Assembly: GCA_012861695.1 (NCBI GenBank)
Contig: JAAOOA010000033.1
Location: 16,407,934 to 16,471,933, forward strand
Direction: 5' to 3'
Length of the DNA: 64,000 nucleotides
Source of the DNA: Trematomus loennbergii
Taxonomy: Eukaryota; Chordata; Actinopteri; Perciformes; Nototheniidae
The notes beneath the pieces were generated by a model. That model made no database searches. It was not told the DNA's origin and worked only from the letters and a program-made list of their open reading frames with translations. This document shows positions 34,968 through 47,230 of this stretch, piece by piece; position 1 is the first letter of the stretch; each line of letters starts with the position of its first letter. Made by a program: the position numbers and the translations under genes.

Positions 34968-35419
34968 CTCCGGTGGGAGGGTGAGCATTGCTACCGGAGG
35001 CCGGCCCAGGTCACGTTGATGCTGGCGGGCGCTCCCCGGTACTGTCCCCGCCACCTGCTCCAGCGCTGCCCCCACCTCCCGGCCCACCCACCATGGCTAC
35101 GAGCAGTGACCCTGGCCGTGAGCGGCTGGACCCCGACTCTGATAAACAGACCAGCAGTCTCACCGACATTATGAGTGCCATGACCACAAAAGACTCTGAT
35201 GGCTCTGCTACCAACGGCGTCAGGAATGGCGTGGCTCAGCAGGAGGGGGCTCATGCCAAGAGGACCCATGCTTTGCGACCTTACTTGACCGGAAGGAAGT
35301 TGTCGCTGCAGGAGAGAGGCACCTACATGTCGTCAGGAGGAGGGTACACGCACATTTCCCCTCGTGTGGCTCGCAGGCCCTGCGTGGAGTCCAAACGTGT
35401 GTCCATATCAGACGCCCAG
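34968..35419 (+). CDS. camkk1: camkk1 exon with start codon (codons 1-109)
   Basis: The protein is Ca2+/calmodulin-dependent protein kinase kinase 1 (alpha), a cytosolic Ser/Thr kinase that activates CaMKI and CaMKIV by activation-loop phosphorylation. An acceptor (TCCCCAG|) precedes 34968, followed by 125 nt of 5' UTR. The ATG at 35093 has a very good Kozak context (CCCACCATGG), and the same frame upstream is closed by TGA within the exon. The 327 coding nt give 109 residues, ending in phase 0 at CAG|GTAAGG. GRKLSLQER (Ser71) matches the PKA/14-3-3 site around Ser74 of mammalian CAMKK1, and HISPR and RRPxxES are also conserved. The N-terminal 60 residues are Ser/Thr/Asp-rich and poorly conserved, as in the family. 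At the position of mammalian Thr108 there is Cys97. The alternative assignment CAMKK2 is less likely because later exons match CAMKK1 better. Confidence 0.92.
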
Positions 35420-36235
35420 GTAAGGAAGTGATTTCCTTTCATGATAATCAAAAGTCAGCATTATAAAAGTGATTCAATTAAATAAGACGACATGGTAAAA
35501 AAACTAAACAAAACAGTGATTCCCTTTAATTCCCTGTATTTCTCAATATATCTGCATTATCACCAAATATAGGGGAGCAGAAAGCCAGTGGACAACATGA
35601 TAAGAGAAGAAAAGTGTGAGAAGATGTGCACACTAGTCTCCCATTGGCACCCATCATGGAATCATGCCTTTGTCTAATAACAAATTTATGTCATCATTAT
35701 CCTAGCTTCTGCCACTGATGTGTAGCCTATATAATACACCATGTCCTGCACTGTGAGCACAGAACATTTTCCTATGATGTTGGCTGTGAGAACAGCCCCT
35801 TTTACTCATCAGACCGTCATGAAATGCTTTCTAGCCAGCCTTGTGCTGCTGGAAAAACCATTAAAGAAGAGTATGATGGAGGTGGGCGCAGCTAATCACT
35901 TGCCAGGATAATAATTTGGAACATATTTTACTGTGTGCATGTCTGCTTTTATAGTAATATAAAATTCTACATTGGTCACGTAATTTACACACTGTAGTTT
36001 TAGATTAAGGCTGTTCCGGTTTGTTGGAAAATGTACATGCCTGTTGCATTTCTGATATAATGCACGTTCACGGGTGTTTAACATCTTAAACCATTATCTG
36101 CTTTATTACCTGTTTTCTACAGGGAGGTGATATACACACCTTATTGATGCAGTTGTTAAACCTAACCTTATTGGATTCAGAACATCTCACCAGAGGACTG
36201 CAGTTGAACATTAGCATACACTGGCTAACACTTGC
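35420..36235. other. camkk1 intron after exon 1, first part
   Basis: Starts with the donor GTAAGG at 35420. No other feature was recognised before the tandem fish repeat. Confidence 0.5.
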
Positions 36236-37216
36236 ATATAGCTGACATATAGCTTAGGTTAGTTAGAGTGAGAACAGGGAAAAAGCTAGCCTATCTTTGC
36301 CCACATTTTGTTATTGTTTCTTAGAACTCAGCAAAATATAGCACTGTAAAAGGAATTGCTTGACATTTTGGGAAATTTCTGCTGAAATTGACACCTCTAA
36401 CATGTAGCGCTAGGAAACATTTAGCTTAGCTTAGGTCAGGTAGCATAAGAATAGGGGAAAAACTAGACTGTCTTTGTCCAGACCCGGCGCCAGAACAAAT
36501 CTACAGAGAGGGCATATGATTTTCATGGGAGGGCACACAAAACCGTCATGTGCCGCGGCATGTGGCGGCGCCAGAGATTTTCTTTTGGGGGTGCTGTGGG
36601 GTAGCTTGACGTTTCATAGAGGGTGCTCAAACATGTAGGGTTTCCCATTAGTGTACCAGGCGCTACAGTGGGATTTTCTACTGCAACACTCCCCACATAC
36701 ACAGTATACCCGCGACTGTTACAATGAAGGCTCGATCAGCTCACGGCATATAGGTGTAAGCAGGTGTTACGTTCCCTCCAAAATCTAGGGGTACGAAGGG
36801 GAGTAACAAAACACAGAACGACCAGCACGAGAAAGAAAGAGAGGAAACTGATCTCTTTGTTCACACATGAGATTTACTTCAACAATAATGGACAACCAGG
36901 TCCCACACAGAGACCCAAGACGACGTGCTGCACCCATGCAGCCAGAGGAGAAAGGGAGAGCGACTGCAGCCTTCCTCAGGTCCTATATGGAGGCCCTGAT
37001 TGGGGATTGGGAGCACCTGGGAGAGAGGCTGCACCTGGAGACAATCAGGCTGCACCTGGAGAATCAGAGGGAGAGAGAGAAAGACACACACACGCACACA
37101 CACTACGGCACGTAACACCCCCCCCCATAAAACCAAACAAGTGTTTGGCCACAGTTACCAAAAACACTCAGACTATTGGACATGAATCGTGACCCATTGT
37201 AATCGTAATCTCACCC

Positions 37217-37939
37217 ATAGTACAGTACATCGGCCACCACCTTATCTGCTCCCCTCTTGTGCTTGATGACGATATTGTATTCTGGGTGCTGGTCTTTTGA
37301 CTTTTCCGTAGACTGCTTGGAAGCTGCCACCTGCTGCTTCCAAGCTACACACCCTGCCACTAGATGACCAGGATCAAGACAAAAGAAACATAATCTCTTG
37401 GGACCTCGAGTTCTGGTCAAAACACAACCTGCAAACACCTTCGGATGAGTCTGAGCTAGGTCACCACCTACAGCACCAGGGACTGAAACGTCTACAACCT
37501 CAGCAGTAGGATACACTTTACCCCCGGCTATATCGTTACCCATTATGAAATCCACTCCGTCGACAGGAAACTTGGGCAGCACAGCAACTGGAAAGAAACC
37601 AGTAGCCAGTTTAGACTGTACCTGGATCTTGTGAAGAGGTGCAGGCACACAACCCATCCCAATACCTCTTACCACCGCACTTGCATCACAGGCAGACTCA
37701 GCACTCAAGGGCAGAACACTGGCAAGAATGAACGACTGTGAGCCACCACTGTCTCGTAACACCGTGACCTGCCGCTGGTCCTCCACCTTTCCTGACAGAG
37801 AGACAAAAGCAGTAGAGATGAACGGTTTCAAGCACTCATCAGGCCCTTTGTTAACAGTGGCCCGTCCACTAGGACACACTGCTGTAACCATCCCACCCCT
37901 TCTGGGTGCTTGCCAGCCGCTGTCTGCTCTCGCTTCCAA
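37217..37939 (-). pseudogene. Retropepsin-like protease and junction of LTR element
   Basis: A 242-codon frame on the minus strand, in the element's protease position. It contains LRDSGGSQSF, matching the DSG/DTG active-site segment of retropepsins, and later FIMGNDIAGG, matching the conserved I-L/M-G-x-D segment. After it come a second CCHC-like knuckle (CFFCLDPGHLVAGC) and a short piece that resembles the end of RNase H (NIVIKHKRG to VVADV), then stop. RT and integrase are missing between or after these, so the frame records an internal deletion. Cleaving Gag-Pol is the family role; activity here is doubtful. Confidence 0.7.
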
Positions 37940-39213
37940 CCTGCACAGTCTGCTATCACATGACCTGGGTCATGACAAAAAAAGCAAGCTCTGTTTAGCC
38001 TGGGATCTAACACTGGAACACTGGCACAGGGAACGTAATTGTCAGGAGCTCTACGATAAGTGTCTCGCTGAGGAGGATCACGCTGAAAAAAAACGCTCTT
38101 GTGTATCAGTGCAAACTCGTCTGCCAGAGTGGCAGCCTGCTGAAGGGTAGTTACTTCTGCTCGTTCAGGTAGACTACCGTACGCTCAGGCACACAGTTCT
38201 TAAACTCCTCTAACATCATTAGCTCACACACTGAAGTAATGTCGTCAGCTTTACAAGCTCTACACCACCTGTCAAAGAGGACTTCTTCTCTCGCGAAGTC
38301 CACGTAAGTTTGGCCAGAAGTTTTCATCAGGCCGCGAAAACGCTGCCTGTAGGCCTCAGGCACAAGCTCATATGCCCTGAGAACAGCACTTTAACATTCT
38401 CATACACTAAACTATCCTCGACAGAAAGAGAAGAGCAAGCTTCTTGAGCCTTGCCGACTAGCTTACACTGTAAAAGAATAGCCCACACGTCTTCTGGCCA
38501 GCGCAGAGCAGCAGCAATGCGCTCAAATGCACCAAAATAGATCTCCACCTCTGATTCACGAAACACAGGGACCAAAGAAATATGCCTACTCACGTCGAAG
38601 GAGGCAGCAGGACCAGAGATGTAACGGCAGAATCACCCCCCCCAGCTGCCTGAAGCTCTAACTGACGCATCCGGACAGCAGTGTCTGCCTCCACTTTCCT
38701 GATCTCCAGCTCCCTCCGGACAGCAGTGTCTGCCTCCACTTCCTGATCTCCAGCTCCGACTTCCTGATCTCCAGCTCCCTCCTGAGCTGAAAATCCCTAT
38801 CACGCTCCTCCTTCTCCCACTGTAGACGAGCCATACGCACTTTTACCCTGGCATCTAATTTAGACCCCGTAGGTGAGGACCCTGCCGAAAACGAGTCCAA
38901 CTGAGGCATGTTGAAAAGTTTTGCCTGTTCCGTAGCACTCTGAACACCTGGAGTAACACCAACGCGGCCTCCACCAGGAGACTCTGCTGCTACAGCCCCG
39001 GCCACCGTCCAGGAGATTCCACTGAAGTAGGCAGACTCAAAACCCCCTGTTCAACTAGTCCAGTTAGCAAAGTAGCCTTGAGTTCACTTTTACAAGAGCA
39101 GAGGAGACAGAAACGTGATAATGGTCAGCAACTAACCGCAAATCAACCTTCCTACACCAGTCTAGCTGACCCACAGTAGGACTGGCCACAAACTGCTCCA
39201 AAACAAAAGCCAT
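37828..39213 (-). pseudogene. Gag-like remnant of LTR element
   Basis: The frame starts at ATG 39211-39213 on the minus strand and runs in pieces. First comes an N-terminal segment (about 39070-39213), then a Glu/Arg-rich coiled-coil (about 38690-38830) with three tandem copies of an EIRK-containing unit. A capsid-like or SCAN-like region follows (about 38200-38590, with a YRQRFR segment near 38350). Last is a CCHC knuckle, CFFCHDPGHVIADC (about 37965-38010). Stops and frameshifts separate the pieces (for example near 39060-39070, 38593-38658 and 38363), so it is not one intact protein. The family role is particle assembly and RNA binding. Confidence 0.65.
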
Positions 39214-40440
39214 CCTTATCAACGGCGACTTACAATTTTTTTTTTTTTTTTTTTTAACAAACTTCCCCAGATCCTGCCTACCAAACTTACCTAACTATCT
39301 TCTGGAGCGTGCCGGGCTCGAGGCGACTTTAAAGGCAAACATCAGCGGCCGAAACCCTGAAACGCCTGCCCCCAACAGGGAATAAATCCCCACCCAGGAT
39401 TACCCCGAAAATAAAAAAGGCAAAATAAAAAATGAGTGCCTGAAGGAAAGACTGATTCAGCCCAGCTAGACACTCCCCTATCTAAACTGAGGAAGCTTTT
39501 AAACAGCAAGAGACTTCACAGCCAATGCTACCAAACACAATATCAACGCTAAACCACAAACAGATACTCACTCTTTGTCTCAAAGATCGGACGAGCCCCC
39601 ATTTGTTACGTTCCCTCCAAAATCTAGGGGTACGAAGGGGAGTAACAAAACACAGAACGACCAGCACGAGAAAGAAAGAGAGGAAACTGATCTCTTTGTT
39701 CACACATGAGATTTACTTCAACAATAATGGACAACCAGGTCCCACACAGAGACCCAAGACGACGTGCTGCACCCATGCAGCCAGAGGAAAAGGGAGAGCG
39801 ACTGCAGCCTTCCTCAGGTCCTATATGGAGGCCCTGATTGGGGATTGGGAGCACCTGGGAGAGAGGCTGCACCTGGAGACAATCAGGCTGCACCTGGAGA
39901 ATCAGAGGGAGAGAGAGAAAGACACACACCCACACGCACACACACTACGGCACGTAACAGCAGGGGTAAAGTGCTTTTTTTTAAGTTGGGGGGGACCTAA
40001 CCTCCTCTAGAGGGGTCCGAGGGCATGCTCCCCCGGGAAGATTTTTTTTTTAATATTGAAGTTAAATGCATCAATCTGGTGCACTTTGAGAGCAACATTA
40101 AGAGATCTATAAATAATAAATAATAAAAAACGTGTTTATTGGGGGAGGGCAGGAATGTCACATGGGAGGGCCTGGCCCCCCCTGGCCCTCCCACGGCACC
40201 GGGTCTGTCTTTGTCCAAGGTTTTTGTTTCTCAGTACTCAGCAGTTATTTAGCACTGTGAAAAAAATAGTTTTATGAATTTGAGAAATAGCTGCAATGAT
40301 TGATTCCACTCACATGTACAGCTAGGAGACATTTAGCTTAGTTTAGGTTACTTAGCGCGAGAAGGGAGCCAGTGAAAAAACCTAGCCTTTCTCACACCAC
40401 ATTTTTTTAAAACACCGGCTAACACATCTATAGCTTAGTA

Positions 40441-41640
40441 AATTATATCTGGCTGTGGGGTTTCCTGGCAACCAGTGGAGAGTTCTAGCAGTCACTGAAC
40501 CCAGCTAAGAATTATAATCCCGCATAAGTCCTGAAACCTCCTGTAAAACGGAAAAGTACTGTGCATTTGGCCAACATCATTTGGAGTCAGCCGTATATTG
40601 CGTATAAAAAATGATGACTACAACTATTGACATAACATAGGAAACAAGCTGAAAGCATCTCTATGTGCTAACCCATTCAAAACTAAGAGCATACTGCGGC
40701 TGTGGGTGATATACCGAATTTCCATTTACCTCTGACTTTTTTCCAATTCAGAGTGAGCATTAAATATTCATAGCATCTGCCAGGCTGTGGAACCCCTCTG
40801 ATTTTAACAGACTGCTGCCACAGACTCCCAGACCTGTCATTGTGTCCTTTCCGATCTGGAAATGGAGTTGCAGCCTCTCGCACTGAACCATGAAAAGGAC
40901 TCATGTTGCTTGTATTTCCCTGCTCTCTCTGAATCTACAGTATAAAACAGCAGAGGGAAAAAAAGAGAGTGAAAAGTACTTCTTGAATGCATAAACATCA
41001 GTTATGGCTGACATTTTGAGTTTATTCACTGTTTCTCAATATAACAGCAGTCACCACATTGGAAAAGTGGTTAAGAATAACTCGCACATGCATGTTTTCC
41101 CAATTGGTGTCAGATTCTATTTCTCCGACCCTCATTAAGGACAGTGAAATGTCCACCTTGACATGTAATGAACCCAAGTGCTATAAGCCATATGAGTATA
41201 ATCTGCGTGTACAGATTTGGTTTCACTAAAGCACCAAAACTGTTCACTTCTTTTTCTTTCTCTGTGGCAGAAAAACTTCTCTTTGGTTCTCACTACTGAC
41301 TTTCTCATCCCATTTTTAATTGTCTCTCACTCTATTTTGTACACATAAAATTATTGTGTACAATTTTCTTTCCTCCTGGGAAGTGGGAGGATTTCTTAAG
41401 AACCCATACACTTTCTGTTTTGTGTGTTCAAGTTAGGATTAAGAGAATCCAGAGAAAACCGACCAAAATCATGGGGTTAAATGTATGCCTTTAAGCAAAC
41501 TGCACCCAATAGTAGGCCACAAGGCACATCCAACGTTATGAAAGACATGCAAGGTTACAATTCCAGTACCGAGGTTTAGGCACCAAAGCTAAGTGGAAGG
41601 GTTACGTAATTATGTTAGTTACACACTTTGCTTACATATT
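40441..41640. other. Intronic, nothing recognised
   Basis: No exon signals with coding support and no named repeat. Confidence 0.4.
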
Positions 41641-41648
41641 CCAAATCA

Positions 41649-42775
41649 TAGGGATGTAACGATACACTCAACTGACGATTCGATACGATTCACGATTTTA
41701 AGTTCACGATTTTCTCACGATTTATTAATTTTTTTAACAGAATGAGCTGCGGACAAATTATGACTGAAAAATATTTCTGTATTTATATAAACTATACAAA
41801 GCGACGTACATGTTCTCATGAAAAGTGCAACTGAAACTGTGCAACTGTATTTTATCTTAAATAACAAAAATATACATAACTGGATTTTGAAAACAAATCC
41901 CTCATCAAAATGACATTTCTTTTTATTTATGGATATCTTACTAATCACTCCCCTTTTTAAACTGTATTTTTATTTATTTACTGTCCTATAGTACACATTG
42001 GAATGATTTCTTACCTTGTTTTTTACAACTATGTTAAATAGATAAAGGTGTGCATTGGAAATATTTGTTTACATAGATGACCAAACAATTTGAGACCCAC
42101 TGAGATAACTTTAGACTAAAGTCAAAGTGTTATCTAAACACTCAGGGAGTCCTTTACCTCACTGAGCTGTAGTTATCAGCCTCTCAGTCTGACAGGAGAG
42201 AGCTCTCCCTCCACCTTGTTGTAGAAACAGCTCTTTATACCCGTTAGCGCAGCTAGCACCAGATGCTAATAACAACAGCAATCCCCGTAACTGGTGCGCG
42301 CTCGCTCTCTCTAGCTCTCTCTAGCTCGCTCCTCTGGCTCTCGCTCGCTCGCTCGCTCGCTCGCTCTCACAAAATGCGCTCGTGCCACACACACACACAC
42401 AGAGGATGTGTGCTCCTCCGTGGCGATGACGGCTTGCCTTAAAAAGTAATAATAAACACATTTGAAAAGTGGGGGGGGACATGTCCCCCCTGTCCCCAGT
42501 GGAAATTATCCAGAGTTATCCAGTGTGTCGATTTCACGGGCATTTCGTTGGACGTTTGCACTGAGGAGAGCAGCTGCCACGGCAAGTTGTTGTTCTAGAT
42601 GGCGTTCAATCATGTCCAGACTGCTGTTCCAGCTAATCAAATCAAATCAAAATGAGTTCACGCCCTGTGCCGTTTAAAGAATTGCATCGCGATTCATTTT
42701 TTAGCTCAACCGATTTTAATCTTAACGCATCTGTACCGATTTTTAACCGGTTCACTGTGCATTGTTACATCCCTA
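41649..42775. mobile_element. hAT MITE, TAGGGATGTAACGAT termini
   Basis: The left end TAGGGATGTAACGATACAC and the right end GTGCATTGTTACATCCCTA are inverted with about two mismatches. The word AAATCA lies beside both ends, but a clean 8-bp duplication is not resolved. The interior of about 1.1 kb is non-coding. It has a TCGC/CTCT-rich tract (about 42300-42366) and a module shared with 17872-17945 (GTTAGCGCAGCTAGC to ATGCTAAYAACAACA). Confidence 0.8.
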
Positions 42776-42779
42776 AATC

Positions 42780-45700
42780 AACTAAAAAAACGTTAACGTT
42801 GACTTTTGGTTTCACATAGGACAGGAATGCAGGTCTCTTCTTGGGTGAAAGTCTCATAGGCAGGAATTGTGATGCAATGAAAGTGTCGCAATTTTTAAGT
42901 TTTTTTCAGTAATTTAAGTTTATGTGGCAAAACTATATGGATAGCTTTAGGAAACACACCACGTATTGGTTCAAAATAAATAAACGTACTAGCCGAAGTT
43001 TGTTACATGGATTAGTTATGTGACTTTGCTTACATAGGCTACGTCATTTTAAATAACTGTACCTTGAATATAATGTTGACTTTTTGGTTTCACACAAGCG
43101 ACACCACTCTGGTCTTCTGGGTGAAAGTCCTGTTGTGTGTTTAACCAGACAATCCTCCACTCAACAATATCAATATATGATGGTGAACTGAACCCTCATG
43201 ATGGGTAGCAATTGAAAAACGTTTAAAAGCTATTTAATGGCCTGACATCATCCAAAGGGAATGGAATAGAAATGACCGTGACAATATTGGAACATTTAAG
43301 TGTTAAACTTGAATATACAAATGTCTCTACCCGAAATGTCTTCGAAAAAGTTCAGCCACAAAAAGTTTACAATTGTATCTGTTACATCTGACTAAGTGTA
43401 CAATAAATTAGCAGCAGCAGATGCAATTGAAAATTAATAACTTTGGCAGCCCCTCAAGCTAAGATTAATGTTAGTGTCACAGTTCATTAGTAGAGTAAAT
43501 GATGTGCTTATCCTGACATTGTCATGTATTCTGGACACTGATACAGAACTAAATATCTGTTCATTTGGTATTTCATCTTAAAGAAAAATCTATTTTAGTT
43601 CCTCAACCCAACCCAAGGAAATAAACCATATTATTCTGCAAGGCTCTCACTTTGCTACAGCCAGGATACCGCTCTGTAAAAATTGATTTAAAATGAAAGG
43701 TTTAGGAAATGATTTTACACATACTGAACAGGTTTTAAATAGTATCCAACACAAATTCCTTTTTTATTACATATACATCCTGAGGCAGGTATCCTCATCA
43801 TTCATCATAAGAAGGAAATGCATGGCCATTGATTTTGAACACCACAGTGGCAGTGATGTATTTGTTATGCACTGATATTGATCAGATGTTCCAGTAATGG
43901 ATGCAGGGTGGGATGTGGAAAGGTTTCTCACTGAGGAAAGACAGCGCTGGTTATCCAAGCAATAGTCCAACATAACAGTGTGACCGAAAAAGCCCTCTAA
44001 AGATTTATCTGAGCCCTGTGAAGCATTTATCCATGTGCATGTGTGGCAGATGTATTTAAGGCTTTCTGCATGGCCTCTTTATCCATCAGGCCTGACAGAC
44101 AGAGTATTAACTGCAGTGGACGCTGAGCATGTGGTGGCAAAATGTGAACCCAATAGAAGTCCTCTCAGGCAATCCCCACTGCTCTTTTCTTTGGCTTCTC
44201 CTCATTTGACTTTCCCTTTATCCTTTACCGCCCTATTTTTCTACATTCTCTTTATCTCTTTTCAACCAATCAAAGCATTCTTTAAGAAAAAGTTCCACTG
44301 CTTGCCTGACCTACCAAAGCGCTGTCCTCTTTTTCATCTCCAACCCTTTCTCATAATCCCTGCCCACAGTACTTCACACCATTATAGCCTACAGTGCATA
44401 ACCCTCGAATGCACGATCCTTACATCTCCCACAGCACAGCCACGCTCAGTACAAGCTACATAACCAGAGAGTTATGTAACCCACTACATAATGTCATATT
44501 TTCTAAAATACTTTGCCTAGTGGAAACTGAAGTCCTGCGCCATGCAGTACTTTCACTCGGTGTGTTTATTACATCTGTGTTCTTATAACTCTGATCCTGT
44601 TAACGTGTCCCGGTATCAAGCCTCAGGCCACTAACTGTAACTGCTTTCAATCAATTTTCTCCACAGCTTTATCCCCTTCGTTTGAACTGCAGTGCATGAT
44701 ATATATTCCAGGGAATAAAGTGTTTGCCAATAATGTTAAATGTATATCATTATGTATTATTCCAAATATTAATAGATAACCAAATTCGTTTTAATTGACT
44801 TTAAAAGCACAGTAGACTATTGGGGAGAGACTAGTTAAATGTAATTATTACCAGGTACAATTACTTGGAAACAAATTATGTAATTAAATGATAGTTGTAT
44901 ATCAAAAAGGTTGGTGTTTACGAAGAGGTTACATCCACATGTTTTCTTTTTAGGAAAAAGCTTACCAATTTAACATTGTTTTGCCACTGATATGAGTTTA
45001 AAATCTATATTTTTAGGGAGATTTAAGCTAGATTGCCCAGTTTAAAACAAACAACAAAAAAGAGAAGATAAAGAAGAAGCAGGCTATGGCTGCACCAAAT
45101 AGTCTCCTAAACGTTAGCCGGCTAAAAAAATCTCAGTCCAGCAATTTTTCAATACTTTTGTAGTGTCAGCCAAAATCTCATCAGACTTCATTCTGGAGCT
45201 GTGCCTGGTCATTAGGTCAAATCTTTTGGGCAGGAAATACAAAATGTAGGATCATTTTGAGCGTGGAAATATATATAATTATATATACAAATAATTACAT
45301 GTAGTACAATCAACCATAATGTTACTTATAATGTTCATTCTCAGCCCTGGAACTGAAACCATTTTGTGAAGCCAAAAACATATAATATTAATAATCATAA
45401 AAGTGCAACGACTAGTAGACTAATTGCCTGAATTGACCATTACTAATCAACGAGGAAAATATTTTGTCAAGGACAGCCCTAAATCTTGTTGACTGGTGAG
45501 CCGAACATGTCGTCGTCGATATGTACGTTTTCACAGATACAGAAGAAGAGGACTCAATTGCTATTTGAAATACAAGCTTTTTTATGCATCATATAGAGAC
45601 ATATAGTTCAGTTCGATTTTGTTAGGCCCATAAGATATTTAATAATTCACCCTAGCATATCTTAAAAATCATTTGTTATGTTATCTGCAAATCCATATCG

Positions 45701-46115
45701 TGTATCCCTAATGTTCTCTGCTTATTTTCCGCTCATTGACTTTGCTGTCTGTGTGCACCCCATGCCTCTGAATTGCCCCCCTTCCCACGTCCTGCTGTGG
45801 TCTGCTCCTCTCCGCCGTGCCCCTGGCTGACTCTGTGCTGTAGCAGCGGTTGCTATGGAACTGCAAATCAGCCATTTACGCAGTAGCACTCTAATGGATT
45901 TGCAGACAGTAAACAGAAACTACAGACTGCATCGTTACCTACATCTCTGAAATAAATGACTCTCAGCAAGTATACACACACAGACAGCGGGGACGCTTTG
46001 TTCCCGTACCAAAGGCAGCCCTGTTTCTCTTTGCTTTGGATAATGAAAGTGCCTGTCATGTTTATGTTGATGATTTAGTTCCTCATGTCCCCCATCTTTT
46101 CTGTCCCCCTTACAG
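42780..46115. other. camkk1 intron before exon 2
   Basis: No exon was recognised before the acceptor TACAG at 46111-46115. Near 45410-45475 the words GACTAGTAGACTAATTG and GACAGCCCTAAA suggest an eroded hAT right end. Confidence 0.4.
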
Positions 46116-46163
46116 GACTGTATCCAGTTGAACCAGTACAAGCTGAAGAGTGAGATTGGAAAG
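46116..46163 (+). CDS. camkk1: camkk1 exon 2 (16 codons)
   Basis: Phase 0 to phase 0. The acceptor is CCTTACAG| and the donor AAG|GTGAGT. It encodes DCIQLNQYKLKSEIGK, the conserved lead-in to the kinase domain, with the first Gly of the glycine-rich loop (EIGKG) at its end. It matches CAMKK1 (QLNQYKL) rather than CAMKK2 (QLNQYTL). Confidence 0.95.
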
Positions 46164-46499
46164 GTGAGTTTTCTCCTTTTTTGCTGAATTAGGAGTGGTT
46201 TAAGAAAAGAGAAGATTGACCCTTTGCCCTTATTTAGAAATTAATTTGGTTAGAAACGCAATAATCATAGCATGTTAGCTGTCAACTGTAATGCTAGCGG
46301 ATTCATTTGCACTTGTTTTTTTTATTTTTGGAACTAATGAGATGAAAATTACTATAGTAAAAATCCTTCTTATCAAACTCTGTCAACGGGGAAACTGTTC
46401 ATTTCAATTATTTATATTTATGAAATGTTCATACAAAGGTTAGTCTGATCGTTATCTACATGACAATTAAAAGAAGAAAAACAAATTGTTATTAAAATC

Positions 46500-47010
46500 C
46501 CCTTTAATGCTCACCACTTATCCTGGAGTCTTGTCTCGGGGGAAGCAGTTCCATCAGAGTGCCCCAAACTTCCCCTTTCCCATGCCACGACTGGGGGATT
46601 CCAAAGCGCTCCCAGGCCAACCTGGAGATACAGTATAATCCCCCCACCTGGTCCTGGGTCTGCCCGTCTGCCTCCTCCCAGCTGAACGTGCCTGGAACAC
46701 CTGCCTAGGAAGATGGCTAGGTGGCATCCTTACCAGGTGCCTTACCACCTCAACTGGCTCCTTACTATGTGAACGAACAGCGGCTCTACTCAGAGTCCCT
46801 CCGGGATGACTAAACTTCTCGCCTTATCCCTGGGAGATTCCAGCCACCCTCTGGAGGAAACCCATTACAGCCGCTAGTATTCGCAATCTCATCCTCTTAG
46901 TCATGACCCATCCCTCCTGACAATAGGTGAGGGAAGGAACGAAGATGGACGGTTAGATTGAGTGCTTTGCCTTATGGCTCAGCTCTCTCTTCGTCACAAT
47001 GGCTGGACAA
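46500..47010 (-). repeat. Non-LTR retrotransposon-derived fragment
   Basis: On the minus strand a frame includes RHLVRMPPSHLPRQVF and GRRQTGRPRTRW, a signature very common in copies of a fish LINE tail region. Downstream on + is AGGTGAGGGAAGGAACGAAG and TTTGCCTTATGGCTCAGCTC, the familiar continuation of the same repeat. The exact clade is not assigned. Frames are broken. Confidence 0.6.
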
Positions 47011-47114
47011 TTTCTTATTGAGATCAATTTGACCCAGACTGACATGCTCACTGGGGTTTTGAAATGTACCACTGAAAGTAAAGGTGAAGCTAAAGGAAAT
47101 GTCAACTTCATTAT

Positions 47115-47230
47115 GGTGCTAAATAAATAGTCAGAGGATCACCAGAGCTATTAGGATTCATCATCAGGGGACTATGAATAGCTGTACAGAAGGTGTACAA
47201 CAATCCATCCAAAGGAGATATTTCCATCTG
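47115..47230 (-). repeat. Dispersed fish repeat, copy 3
   Basis: The reverse complement carries GGATGGATTGTTGTACACCT, ATTCATAGTCCCCTGATGAT and GGTGATCCTCTGAC, matching the body of the fish repeat that opens with TGAAATATCTCAACAACT. Confidence 0.65.

Larger units (their letters stand above)
36765..39959 (-). mobile_element. LTR retrotransposon, internally deleted, nested in hAT
   Basis: Two near-identical LTRs, 36765-37117 (353 bp) and 39604-39959 (356 bp), start TGTTACG and end CGTAACA. A 5-bp duplication GCAGG lies at 36760-36764 and 39960-39964. The coding strand is minus. A primer-binding site with TGGGGGCTCGTCCG (39588-39601 read on minus) sits 2 nt inside the 5' LTR and resembles a tRNA-Pro primer site. 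A G-rich polypurine tract (37118-37126 read on minus) abuts the 3' LTR. Gag and protease remnants are present. Reverse transcriptase, most of RNase H and integrase are absent, so it is non-autonomous. The layout fits a Ty3/gypsy-like element. LTR identity is high, which suggests a recent insertion. Confidence 0.9.
36479..40207. mobile_element. hAT MITE, CAGACCCGG termini, hosting an LTR element
   Basis: The ends are CAGACCCGGCGCC and GGCACCGGGTCTG (12 of 13 inverted). Exact 8-bp duplications TCTTTGTC lie at 36471-36478 and 40208-40215. Without the internal LTR element and its 5-bp duplication it would be about 529 bp and non-coding. Its right part carries GGTCCGAGGGCATGCTCCCC, a word often found in fish hAT repeats. 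Confidence 0.9.
36236..40440. repeat. Tandem fish repeat, about 180-bp unit, split by insertions
   Basis: Three related units each hold a TAGCTTAGxTTAGGT word, an AAAACTAGCCT-like word, TTTGTTTCT-AGTACTCAGCA and TAGCACTGTGAAAA. They occupy about 36239-36418, 36419-36478 continued at 40208-40329, and 40330-40440. The second unit is interrupted exactly by the hAT element, and the sequence reads through across the break. The repeat resembles a dispersed fish family rich in AGCTTAGC words. Confidence 0.7.

Noticed and set aside
34988..35092. In-frame upstream extension of camkk1 starting at a non-ATG codon
   Set aside because: It has no ATG and a TGA lies just upstream in the same frame, whereas the ATG at 35093 has a near-ideal Kozak context.
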